Below, piece by piece: positions 43,628 to 51,041 of a stretch of DNA of 64,000 bases. The position numbers were made by a program, and so were the translations under genes. This stretch comes from CAVVAL01 sp963742725. GTDB lineage: Bacteria; Actinomycetota; Actinomycetes; Mycobacteriales; Cryptosporangiaceae. The stretch spans positions 124,001 through 188,000 of the forward strand of contig CAVUMX010000004.1 of assembly GCA_963742725.1 (NCBI GenBank). The letters run 5' to 3'. Numbering within the stretch: position 1 is the first letter of the stretch; every line of letters starts with the position of its first letter. The notes beneath the pieces were generated by a model that made no database searches, was not told the DNA's origin, and saw nothing but the letters and a program-made list of their open reading frames with translations.

Positions 43628-43944
43628 CCGAGCGGCCGAGCCTGGACGCCGCGCTCGACCGGCTTCTCGGGCAGATCTCGCACTGGACGCCGTCCCGCTA
43701 CGCGGTGGCGGCGTCCAGCGGCGTGTCCAAGGGCGATCTCGTGCACGAGCTGGCGCAGCGGCTCGCCGACCTCGCCGCCGACGCCGAGGGGGAGCCCCGC
43801 CGGACGGTGCCGCGCCTCGACGGCGACACGTCCCTTCCGTACCAGGTGACGGTCCTGGCCCGGGACCTGCGAACGGTGGGCGCCGACGCCGACCGGAAGG
43901 CCGGCGCCGACGCCATCACCGCGACGTCACGCGCGCTGGACTAG
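43624..43944 (+). CDS. Conserved small protein with a probable CTG start
   Basis: The frame after the BI-1-like stop encodes 106 residues (TERPSLDAALDRLLGQISHWTP through DAITATSRALD) with strong GC3 bias, so it is coding. The only start codon giving the full conserved-looking N terminus is the CTG at 43624, which overlaps the upstream TGA as CTGA. The next usual start is a GTG well inside. The predicted protein is helical and soluble. Its stop shares CTAG with the stop of the convergent thiolase. No function is known. Confidence 0.6.
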   Translation: MTERPSLDAALDRLLGQISHWTPSRYAVAASSGVSKGDLVHELAQRLADLAADAEGEPRRTVPRLDGDTSLPYQVTVLARDLRTVGADADRKAGADAITATSRALD

Positions 43945-45173
43945 CTCAGGCGCTCGATGACCATGGCCATGCCCTGGCCGCCGCCGACGCACATCGTCTC
44001 CAGACCGAACTGCTTGTCGTGGAACTGGAGGCTGTTGATGAGCGTGCCGGTGATGCGCGCGCCGGTCATGCCGAACGGGTGGCCGACGGCGATGGCGCCG
44101 CCGTTGACGTTCAGCTTGTCCAGCGGGATGCCGAGGTCCTTGTAGGACGGGATGACCTGGGCGGCGAACGCCTCGTTGATCTCGACGAGGTCGATGTCGT
44201 CGATGGTCAGGCCGGCCAGCGCGAGGGCCTTCTTGGACGCCTCGACCGGGCCGAGGCCCATGATCTCGGGGGAGAGGCCGGAGACGCCGGTCGAGACGAT
44301 CCGGGCGAGCGGTGTGAGGCCGAGCTGTGCCGCCTTCTCGCCGCTCATGATGACCACGGCGGCCGCGCCGTCGTTGAGCGGGCAGCAGTTGCCTGCGGTG
44401 ATGCGCCCGTCGGGACGGAACACGGGCTTGAGGCCCGCCACACCTTCGAGCGTGACGCCGGCGCGGGGACCGTCGTCGGTGGAGACCACGGTGCCGTCGG
44501 GGGTCGTCACCGGAGTGATCTCGCGGGCCCAGAAGCCGTTCGCGATGGCCTTCTCCGCCAGGTTCTGCGAGCGGACGCCGAACTCGTCCATCTCCTCGCG
44601 GCTCACGCCCTTGAGCTGCGCCAGGTTCTCGGCCGTCTGGCCCATCGAGATGTACGCGTCCGGGACGGCACCGTTCTCGCGCGGGTCGACCCACGTCTGG
44701 CCGCCGGCCGCGAACGTCTCCGTGCGGGCGCGCGCCTCGTCGAAGATCGGGTTCATCGTGTCGGGCCAGCCGTCCGAGTTGCCCTTGGCGAACCGGGACA
44801 CCATCTCGACGCCCGCCGAGATGAACACGTCGCCCTCGCCGGCCTTGATCGCGTGCAACGCCATCCGGCTGGTCTGGAGGCTGGACGAGCAGTACCGGGT
44901 GAGCGTGACGCCCGGCACCTGGTCGTAGCCGAGCTGGACGGCGACGATCCGCGCCATGTTGAAGCCCTGCTCGCCGCCCGGGAGGCCACAGCCGAGCATC
45001 AGGTCGTCGATGTCGTCCGGGTTCAGCGCCGGCACCTTGTCCAGGGCGGTCTTGATGATCGTGGCGGTCAGGTCGTCCGGCCGCAGGTCCTTCAGCGAGC
45101 CCTTGCCTGCGCGTCCGATGGGCGAGCGTGCGGTCGCGACGATGACGGCGTCGCGCGGCGACGGAGCGGCCAC
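43941..45173 (-). CDS. Acetyl-CoA C-acyltransferase (thiolase)
   Basis: The 410-residue protein is a full-length thiolase. The nucleophile is Cys95 in LTRYCSSSLQTS, the motif NEAFAAQ and the histidine in GGAIAVGHPFGMTGAR follow, and the second cysteine is in CVGGGQGMAM. It either cleaves 3-ketoacyl-CoA in beta-oxidation or condenses two acetyl-CoA. No other fatty-acid genes are adjacent, so the direction is unknown. The ATG at 45173 is preceded by AGGAGG. Upstream on the minus strand lies the imperfect palindrome TTACCGTTCAGTTAA (45195-45209), which could be a TetR-type operator. Confidence 0.93.
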   Translation of the reverse strand: MAAPSPRDAVIVATARSPIGRAGKGSLKDLRPDDLTATIIKTALDKVPALNPDDIDDLMLGCGLPGGEQGFNMARIVAVQLGYDQVPGVTLTRYCSSSLQTSRMALHAIKAGEGDVFISAGVEMVSRFAKGNSDGWPDTMNPIFDEARARTETFAAGGQTWVDPRENGAVPDAYISMGQTAENLAQLKGVSREEMDEFGVRSQNLAEKAIANGFWAREITPVTTPDGTVVSTDDGPRAGVTLEGVAGLKPVFRPDGRITAGNCCPLNDGAAAVVIMSGEKAAQLGLTPLARIVSTGVSGLSPEIMGLGPVEASKKALALAGLTIDDIDLVEINEAFAAQVIPSYKDLGIPLDKLNVNGGAIAVGHPFGMTGARITGTLINSLQFHDKQFGLETMCVGGGQGMAMVIERLS

Positions 45174-45194
45174 GGTGACCTCCTCGGTTCCTGG

Positions 45195-45209
45195 CTAGTT
45201 AACTGAACG
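45195..45209 (-). promoter_or_regulatory. Imperfect palindrome upstream of the thiolase gene
   Basis: On the + strand the sequence TTAACTGAACGGTAA lies about 22-36 nt before the thiolase start. TTAAC and GGTAA are near-complementary ends. It is AT-rich for this genome and may hold the promoter and an operator; the regulator is not identified. Confidence 0.3.
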
Positions 45210-45265
45210 GTAATTAGGGACGCTAGCGCAGACCAAGCGCCTGCTCAGTGTGGGCTCCACAACAT

Positions 45266-46066
45266 TTAGCGGGGCGCCTGGACCGACCGGGCGGCTTCGT
45301 ACACGGCCGGGTACAGGGCGAGCGCCCAGAGCTGGTAGCCGTCGGCGGAGGGGTGGAAGCGGTCCTCGCTCAGCGTGCCCGGATCGGCACGGAACACCGG
45401 CCCGGTGCGCGCGGCCAGGTCGACCGACACGGCACCGGCCCGCACCGCCGCCTCCTCCGACGTCGCGCCCACCCGCCGGCCCGCCCATCCGACCAGCTCA
45501 CGCAGCGGCTGCGCGAAGTTCCGCGCCGCGCCCAGGTCGGGGCAGGTGCCGATGACGACCGCGCTGCCCGCGGCCCGCAGGCGACGGACCGCCGCGTCGA
45601 TGCTGCGCTCCAGCTCGTCCAGCGGGGTGAACCGGGTGGCGTCGTTCGCGCCGATCAGGATGACAGCGATGTCGGGCGCACCTCGGACGAGCGCCCGCGA
45701 CACCTGCGGCCCCAGATCCGCCGCCCGCGAACCGGACACCGCGACCGAGTCCAGCCGCACCTGCCGGCCCGTCGACGCGATCAGCTCCGAGAGCCGGCCG
45801 CCGACGGTTTCCTCCGTGCGCACGGCGCCCAGCCCCGCCGCCGTCGAGTCGCCCAGCATCAGCAGCCGCAACGCCGGTGCGGACGCCGCGCCGAACGTGC
45901 CCGCCACCGTCGGCGCCTGATCGGCCGACACGTACTGCCGCCGCGCCGCGATCCAACCCTCGACCGCCAGCACACCCAGCCCCACCAGACCAACCGCGAC
46001 GATCCCGCCGGCACCTCTCAAGAACAACCGCCTCGCGCGGCGCTCCGCTCGCTCCAGTGGGTACAT
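45266..46066 (-). CDS. SGNH/GDSL-type hydrolase, membrane-anchored
   Basis: The 266-residue protein has a membrane helix at about residues 18-38 (GIVAVGLVGLGVLAVEGWIA) and an external SGNH hydrolase domain. Block I is MLGDSTAAGLG with the nucleophile serine, block III is IGANDATRF, and block V is DRFHPSADGY with Asp and His. The family deacylates esters of sugars or lipids. It is encoded 8 nt after a paralogue, so both are in one transcript. A role in removing acyl groups from cell-surface glycans is possible. Confidence 0.87.
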   Translation of the reverse strand: MYPLERAERRARRLFLRGAGGIVAVGLVGLGVLAVEGWIAARRQYVSADQAPTVAGTFGAASAPALRLLMLGDSTAAGLGAVRTEETVGGRLSELIASTGRQVRLDSVAVSGSRAADLGPQVSRALVRGAPDIAVILIGANDATRFTPLDELERSIDAAVRRLRAAGSAVVIGTCPDLGAARNFAQPLRELVGWAGRRVGATSEEAAVRAGAVSVDLAARTGPVFRADPGTLSEDRFHPSADGYQLWALALYPAVYEAARSVQAPR

Positions 46067-46074
46067 TCCGCCTT

Positions 46075-47133
46075 CTATCGGGTCGGGACAGCGGCCTCTC
46101 CGTGTGGACCATCTTGGTCTACCGAGGGGTCCTCCGGCGAGCGGGTGAACAACCGGATCCGGTGGCGCAGCTCGACCCAGCGGCCGCGGGCCGTGCCGGT
46201 CGGTGCGGACAGTTCCGTACCGGCGGCGTCGACCGCCTCGACCGCGGCCTGCGCGAGCGGCCGGACGCCTTCGCCGCGGGCCGGCACCGGCGCGGCGTCC
46301 TCGCCGTACCCGAGGGACGCGGCGAGCGACGGCAGCAGGGCGGCGGCGGCACTCGCGTACCCGGTCGCGGACGGGTGGAACCGGTCGGCCGAGAACATCT
46401 GCTCCGGACGTGCGGCGAAGTCCGGCCCCAGAAGGTCACCCAGGGACACGGAACGCCCGCCCGCCTCCACCACCGCGATCGTCTGGGCAGCGGCGAGCTG
46501 GCGGCTCAGCCGGCGCGCGACCCACCGCAGCGGCGGCTGGATCGGCTGGATCGTGCCGAGGTCGGGACACGTGCCGACGACCACCTCGGCACCGCCGGCG
46601 ATGAGCCGCCGTACGGCCCGGTCCAGGTGGCCGACCGCGACCTGTGGCCGTACCCGGTGGGTCACGTCGTTGCCGCCGATCATCATTGCGACGGCCTGAG
46701 GCTTGTGGGGGAGCACGGTGTCGACCTGGCTGTGCAGGTCGCGGCTCTCGGCGCCGACCACCGCGACGCACATCAACCGGACGGGCCGGCGCGCCACCTG
46801 GGACAGACCGGCGGCGAGCAGGGCGCCGGGCGTCTCGCGCGACTGCTCCACGCCGAAACCGGCCGCGCTGGAGTCACCGAGGACGGCGAGCGTGATCGGT
46901 TCGCCGGGAAAGTCAGATCCGTAGAGGCCGTCGCCGCTCGGCGGGTCGGTGCTCGCGGCCGGGATGATCCAGCGCGCGTACCTCGCCTGCCCGACGAGCA
47001 CCCCGGCGACAGCGCCCAGGATCCCGATGCCGACCAGCCCGATACCGCCGCCCCCGTAGGCAGCCTTCACAGCGATCTTTCGCGCATGCGATGCCCGGCT
47101 CAGCGCTGACACCCCCCTCGTGCGGCCCCCCAT
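46075..47133 (-). CDS. SGNH/GDSL-type hydrolase, membrane-anchored (paralogue)
   Basis: The 352-residue protein has the same plan as its downstream neighbour. A helix lies at about residues 27-47 (GGGIGLVGIGILGAVAGVLVG). The SGNH blocks are VLGDSSAAGFG, IGGNDVTHR and DRFHPSATGYASA. It has about 90 extra C-terminal residues rich in Ala and Arg with no known domain. It is the first gene of a two-gene operon. The two enzymes probably arose by tandem duplication and may act on different positions of one substrate. Confidence 0.85.
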   Translation of the reverse strand: MGGRTRGVSALSRASHARKIAVKAAYGGGGIGLVGIGILGAVAGVLVGQARYARWIIPAASTDPPSGDGLYGSDFPGEPITLAVLGDSSAAGFGVEQSRETPGALLAAGLSQVARRPVRLMCVAVVGAESRDLHSQVDTVLPHKPQAVAMMIGGNDVTHRVRPQVAVGHLDRAVRRLIAGGAEVVVGTCPDLGTIQPIQPPLRWVARRLSRQLAAAQTIAVVEAGGRSVSLGDLLGPDFAARPEQMFSADRFHPSATGYASAAAALLPSLAASLGYGEDAAPVPARGEGVRPLAQAAVEAVDAAGTELSAPTGTARGRWVELRHRIRLFTRSPEDPSVDQDGPHGEAAVPTR

Positions 47134-47548
47134 CGAGGCTAACCACTGCTCGCCTCTTTCACGTTACGGCGCGACCGTGTCTCCTCTCACTCCAGTTTCC
47201 AGGCACATCCAGGTACCCGTTCCGGCTGTGTCGCGAACCTGTCAGCCTGCCGGTCCAGACCCGTCCGAACGGGGGATACGGAATGCTTGCGGTGACCGAG
47301 CGAGCGGGGGTGTCACGTTCCGCGCGCTCGGCGACCGGCACCGCGAGGGCCTGAGCCTGCTCAAGCTCGCGGAGGCGCGCGGCGGCGACCCGGAAGTCCG
47401 GGAACGGGCTGAGCGCCTGCTCGACGGACTGGACATCCCCGAGGCCGACACGATCCGGCGGCGCCTTGACGCCGCTACACGATTAGGCTGGTAGAGCGGT
47501 CGTCCCGGCAGTGTGGCCGGTCCCGCGTTGCACCGGAAGGCTCGTGCA
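47134..47548 (+). other. Intergenic region upstream of cbs with a coding-like remnant
   Basis: This 415-nt gap separates divergent genes. From about 47310 to the TAG at 47492-47494 one + strand frame has strong GC3 bias and a protein-like sequence (LSLLKLAEARGGDPEVRERA through DTIRRRLDAATRLGW), but I find no convincing start codon in frame. It may be the end of a decayed gene or a small gene with an unusual start. It includes one TTA codon at 47483-47485. The same place reads TTAGGCTGG, where TAGGCT (47484-47489) could be the -10 of cbs. Confidence 0.4.
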
Positions 47549-48919
47549 GTGCGCTACTACGACTCTCTCGTCGACCTCTTCGGCAACACCCCGCTGGTGA
47601 AGCTCCGCTCGGTGACCGAAGGCATCGAAGCCACCGTCCTCGCGAAGGTGGAGTACTTCAACCCCGGCGGCTCCGTGAAGGACCGGATCGCGCTTCGCAT
47701 GATCGAAGCGGCCGAGAAGTCCGGCGAACTCAAGCCCGGCGGCACGATCGTCGAGCCGACCAGCGGAAACACCGGCGTCGGGCTCGCGATCGTCGCCCAG
47801 ACGAAGGGCTACAACTGCGTCTTCGTCTGCCCCGACAAGGTCTCCCAGGACAAGATCAACGTGCTCCGCGCGTACGGCGCCGAGGTCGTGGTCTGCCCCA
47901 CGGCGGTCGCCCCCGAGCACCCCGACTCGTACTACAACGTGTCCGACCGGCTCGTCCGCGAGATCCCGGACGCCTGGAAGCCCGACCAGTACTCCAACCC
48001 TGAGGGCCCGGCGTCGCACTACCACACGACCGGCCCCGAGATCTGGGCCGACACCGACGGCCGCGTGACCCATTTCGTGGCCGGCGTCGGCACCGGCGGC
48101 ACGATCACCGGCACCGGGCGGTACCTCAAGGACGCATCCAAGGGCACCGTCAAGATCATCGGCGCCGACCCGGAAGGCTCCGTCTACTCCGGCGGCACCG
48201 GCCGGCCCTACCTCGTCGAAGGCGTCGGCGAAGACTTCTGGCCCACCGCGTACGACCCGTCCGTCCCCGACGAGATCATCGCCGTCAGCGACAAGGACTC
48301 GTTCGAGATGACCCGCCGGCTCGCCCGCGAGGAGGGGCTGCTCGTCGGCGGCTCCTGCGGCATGGCCGTCATCGCCGCGCTCGAAGTCGCCCGCCGCGGC
48401 GGCCCCGACGACGTCATCGTCGTCCTGCTGCCCGACTCCGGCCGCGGCTACCTCTCCAAGATCTTCAACGACGACTGGATGGCCGACTACGGCTTCCTCA
48501 CCACGTCCTCGTCCGAGGAGACCCTGGTCGGCGACGTGCTCCGCCGCAAGAGCGGCGACCTGCCGCAACTCGTCCACGTCCACCCCAACGAGACCATCCG
48601 CGAAGCCATCGACGTCCTCCGCGAATACGGCGTCTCCCAGGTGCCCGTCGTCAAGGCCGAACCGCCCGTCATGAGCGCCGAAGTCATCGGATCCGTCGTC
48701 GAACGCGACCTCCTCGACGCCCTCTTCGAAGGCAAGGCCAACCTCGCCGACGCCCTCGACAAGCACATGTCGTCGCCCCTGCCCATGATCGGCTCCGGCG
48801 AACCCGTCGCCGCCGCCATGCACGCCCTCGAACACGCCGGCGCCGCCGTAGTCCTCGACGACGGCAAGCCGGTGGGAGTCCTCACCCGCCAGGACCTCCT
48901 CTCCTATCTGGCCCACTAG
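47549..48919 (+). CDS. cbs: Cystathionine beta-synthase
   Basis: The 456-residue PLP enzyme condenses serine and homocysteine to cystathionine (reverse transsulfuration). The PLP lysine is Lys44 in NPGGSVKDRIAL, the substrate loop is TSGNTGVGLA and the phosphate loop GTGGTITGTGRYL. Residues about 330-456 form two CBS domains (VGDVLRRKSGDLPQLVHV and ADALDKHMSSPLPMIGSGE), which separates it from plain cysteine synthases. GTG 47549 follows CCGGAAGG. No cystathionine gamma-lyase is adjacent in the window. An 11-bp GC hairpin downstream may end the transcript. Confidence 0.93.
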   Translation: MRYYDSLVDLFGNTPLVKLRSVTEGIEATVLAKVEYFNPGGSVKDRIALRMIEAAEKSGELKPGGTIVEPTSGNTGVGLAIVAQTKGYNCVFVCPDKVSQDKINVLRAYGAEVVVCPTAVAPEHPDSYYNVSDRLVREIPDAWKPDQYSNPEGPASHYHTTGPEIWADTDGRVTHFVAGVGTGGTITGTGRYLKDASKGTVKIIGADPEGSVYSGGTGRPYLVEGVGEDFWPTAYDPSVPDEIIAVSDKDSFEMTRRLAREEGLLVGGSCGMAVIAALEVARRGGPDDVIVVLLPDSGRGYLSKIFNDDWMADYGFLTTSSSEETLVGDVLRRKSGDLPQLVHVHPNETIREAIDVLREYGVSQVPVVKAEPPVMSAEVIGSVVERDLLDALFEGKANLADALDKHMSSPLPMIGSGEPVAAAMHALEHAGAAVVLDDGKPVGVLTRQDLLSYLAH

Positions 48920-49065
48920 TAGGCGGCCCGCCCAGGCACCACGCTCACCGCCGTCTCCGCGCCTTGCGTGCCTGAGCACGCGCCGGCTTGTGCGACGTCG
49001 GCGATCGCGGCACCTGGACGGGCTCCAGGTTTAGAGCAAGAGCTTGAGACCTTGATGGCTACGTT

Positions 49066-49096
49066 CGGCCGGCCGGTAGCTGACGCCGGCCGGCCG
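49066..49096 (+). terminator. GC hairpin downstream of cbs
   Basis: CGGCCGGCCGG (49066-49076) is perfectly complementary to CCGGCCGGCCG (49086-49096), with a 9-nt loop. It lies in the gap between cbs and the SpoIIM-like gene. There is no T-run. Confidence 0.5.
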
Positions 49097-49161
49097 GCGT
49101 GGTCGCGGAGTTCCGAGCCGCCTGCTGGCACAGCGCCGGAGGGCTGGTGGAAGGCGGTGGA

Positions 49162-49167
49162 TAGGCT
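49162..49167 (+). promoter_or_regulatory. -10 hexamer TAGGCT of the SpoIIM-like gene
   Basis: TAGGCT ends 6 nt before the GTG start and there is no ribosome binding site, which fits a leaderless transcript. Confidence 0.5.
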
Positions 49168-49173
49168 CGGCGC

Positions 49174-50169
49174 GTGGATCTCGACGCGTACGTGGCTGAG
49201 CACACCGCCGAATGGGTGCGGCTCGAAGAGCTGGTAGGGCGCCGGTCGCTGTCCGCCGCGGAGGCGGACGAGCTGATCGCGCTCTACCAGCGTGCCGCCA
49301 CGCACCTGTCGGCTATCCAGTCCCGCACGCCCGATCCGGCACTCATCGCGCGGCTGTCGCGGCTGGTGTCGCGGGCGCGGGCGGCGGTGGCGGGCAGTTC
49401 GGCGCCGGCCTGGACGTCCGTGGCGCGATTCTTCACCGTGACGTTTCCGGTCACCGTGTACCGGGCCTGGCCCTGGTGGTGCGGCGTCGCCACGGTCTTC
49501 TCGCTGATCTCGTTCAGCGTCATGGCCTACGTCGGCGCGCACCCCGAGCTGGCGAGCCGGCTCGGTTCCGACGAGATGCTGAAGCAGCTGGTCGAGGAGG
49601 ACTTCGCCAACTATTACTCCGAGCACGCCGCCCAGAACTTCGCGCTGCGCGTGTGGACGAACAACGCGCTGCTCTCGGCCCTTGTGATCGTCGCCGGCAT
49701 CGTCCTGCCGCTGACCGTGTTCGTGCTGTTCAACAACGCGGTGGCCGTCGGCGAGATGGGCGGCATCATGATCGCCTACGGCAAGGCCGACGTCTTCTTC
49801 GGCCTGATCATCCCGCACGGCCTGCTGGAGCTGATGGCGGTGTTCGTGGCCGGCGGCGTCGGCATGCGGGTGGGCTGGTCGTGGATCGCACCCGGACGCG
49901 GCCGAACCCGGGCCCAGGCGCTCAAGGAGACCGTCAGCGAGGCGGTCATGGTCGCCCTCGGACTGGTCGTCGTGCTGCTGATCAGCGGAATCATCGAGGC
50001 GTTCGTGACACCGTCCCCGCTGCCGACCTGGGCGCGCATCACGATCGGCGCGGTGGCGTTCGTGGCCTTCCTCGCGTACGTCCTGTTCTTCGGCCGCCGG
50101 GCCGCCCTCGCCGGGGAGACGGGCGATCTCGACCGCGATCTGCGCGGCGACATGGCCCCGGCCGTCTAG
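49174..50169 (+). CDS. Stage II sporulation protein M-like (DUF95) membrane protein
   Basis: The 331-residue protein has a cytosolic helical N terminus (residues 1-80) and about five to six membrane helices. The motifs NNALLSALVIVAGIVLPL and IPHGLLELMAVFVAGGVGM are typical of SpoIIM/DUF95 proteins. In Bacillus the homologue acts in engulfment. In actinobacteria the gene is commonly near moxR and DUF58 genes, as here 900 nt away on the other strand, and its role is unknown. The GTG start has TAGGCT 6 nt upstream. Confidence 0.87.
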   Translation: MDLDAYVAEHTAEWVRLEELVGRRSLSAAEADELIALYQRAATHLSAIQSRTPDPALIARLSRLVSRARAAVAGSSAPAWTSVARFFTVTFPVTVYRAWPWWCGVATVFSLISFSVMAYVGAHPELASRLGSDEMLKQLVEEDFANYYSEHAAQNFALRVWTNNALLSALVIVAGIVLPLTVFVLFNNAVAVGEMGGIMIAYGKADVFFGLIIPHGLLELMAVFVAGGVGMRVGWSWIAPGRGRTRAQALKETVSEAVMVALGLVVVLLISGIIEAFVTPSPLPTWARITIGAVAFVAFLAYVLFFGRRAALAGETGDLDRDLRGDMAPAV

Positions 50170-50299
50170 ACGCCGATCCGCTTCGTCACCCGGCGCGGGG
50201 TCTTGCGGCGGACCTCGGCGAAGCCGGCCCGCGGGCCGGCGCTCGGCCGTGGCCGGATGGATCTCCACGCCCCCATCGTGCCCCGAAACAGGGGGCAGC

Positions 50300-50345
50300 C
50301 GATATAAGGCATAAATCCCTATTATTTGTCTCGTTCTGTTTATGA
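50300..50345 (+). promoter_or_regulatory. AT-rich promoter candidate for the small secreted proteins
   Basis: The segment from GATATAAGGCATAAATCC through TATTATTTGTCTCG is the most AT-rich stretch in the area and lies 30-75 nt before the first secreted-protein gene. It probably contains the promoter, but I cannot assign -10 and -35 boxes with confidence. Confidence 0.4.
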
Positions 50346-50376
50346 CCCTTTGTCGGGTCGAAGGAGGGGACGAAAC

Positions 50377-50658
50377 GTGCGAAGGAAGCTTTACGCCGCG
50401 GCGCTGCTGGCCGTGGCTACGGCAGGTGTGCTGGCCTTCGGCGCGCCCGCCCAGGCCGGCATCGCCGGCGTCCCGGCGCCGATCGGCGCGCCGGAAGACT
50501 GCAAGGGCGTCGCGCCGCTGGTGCAGACGGTCTCACCGATCAAGGCGACCGAGAAGTCGGACAGGTGCGCGTTGGGCGCCGGTCACGCGGTCGGCCTGGC
50601 CACTGCGGGCCTCGTCGCGGGCGCCGCGACCGGCACCGCGAAGGGCCTGGGCAAGTAG
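50377..50658 (+). CDS. Small secreted protein
   Basis: The 93-residue precursor has a signal peptide (MRRKLYAAALLAVATAGVLA) with a clear signal peptidase I site after GAPAQA. The mature part is about 66 residues, contains two cysteines that could form a disulfide, and ends in an Ala/Gly-rich helix-like stretch. An AAGGAGGGGA ribosome binding site lies at 50361-50370, one of the strongest in the window, which suggests high expression. A related gene follows. No known family is recognised; chaplin or rodlin identity is not supported. Confidence 0.75.
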   Translation: MRRKLYAAALLAVATAGVLAFGAPAQAGIAGVPAPIGAPEDCKGVAPLVQTVSPIKATEKSDRCALGAGHAVGLATAGLVAGAATGTAKGLGK

Positions 50659-50714
50659 CCCGGCCCGTAAGCGCCCTGGCCGCTACGGTCCGGGCGAGAA
50701 ATGGGGAAGAGAAC

Positions 50715-50981
50715 GTGTTCAAGAAGTCCTGCTACGCCGTGGTTCTCGCCGCGGCGGCGCTCGGGGCGATGGCGTTCGGAGCGCCCGCCCAGGCCGGTAT
50801 CGACGTCCCTGTCGGTGACCTCCCGCACCAGGTGTGCGGCACCACCGTTCCGGTCGTCGGTGGCGCCATCCCGCTGAACCAGGGGATGCCGCAGCAGCAG
50901 TGCGTGTCGAGCCCGGGCAACGTCATCGGCGGTACCGCCAAGGACCTGATGAAGCCCCAGAAGGTTCCGACCCAGCGCTGA
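50715..50981 (+). CDS. Small secreted protein, paralogue of the preceding one
   Basis: The 88-residue precursor has a signal peptide (MFKKSCYAVVLAAAALGAMA) and the same cleavage context GAPAQA followed by GI as its neighbour. The mature part is about 60 residues with two cysteines. GTG 50715 has GGGAAGAGA 4-11 nt upstream. The shared signal-peptide ends suggest tandem duplication followed by divergence of the mature parts. It may be an extracellular matrix or surface component; function unknown. Confidence 0.72.
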   Translation: MFKKSCYAVVLAAAALGAMAFGAPAQAGIDVPVGDLPHQVCGTTVPVVGGAIPLNQGMPQQQCVSSPGNVIGGTAKDLMKPQKVPTQR

Positions 50982-50986
50982 CGCAG

Positions 50987-51028
50987 GCGGGCGCCTACCC
51001 CTTTCCGAGAGGGGGTCGAGGCGCCCGC
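50987..51028. terminator. Bidirectional hairpin between the secreted-protein and DUF58 genes
   Basis: GCGGGCGCCT (50987-50996) pairs with AGGCGCCCGC (51019-51028), with a further inner ACCCC/GGGGGT pairing. It lies between convergent gene ends and can serve both. Confidence 0.6.
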
Positions 51029-51041
51029 TCCCCGGCCGGCG

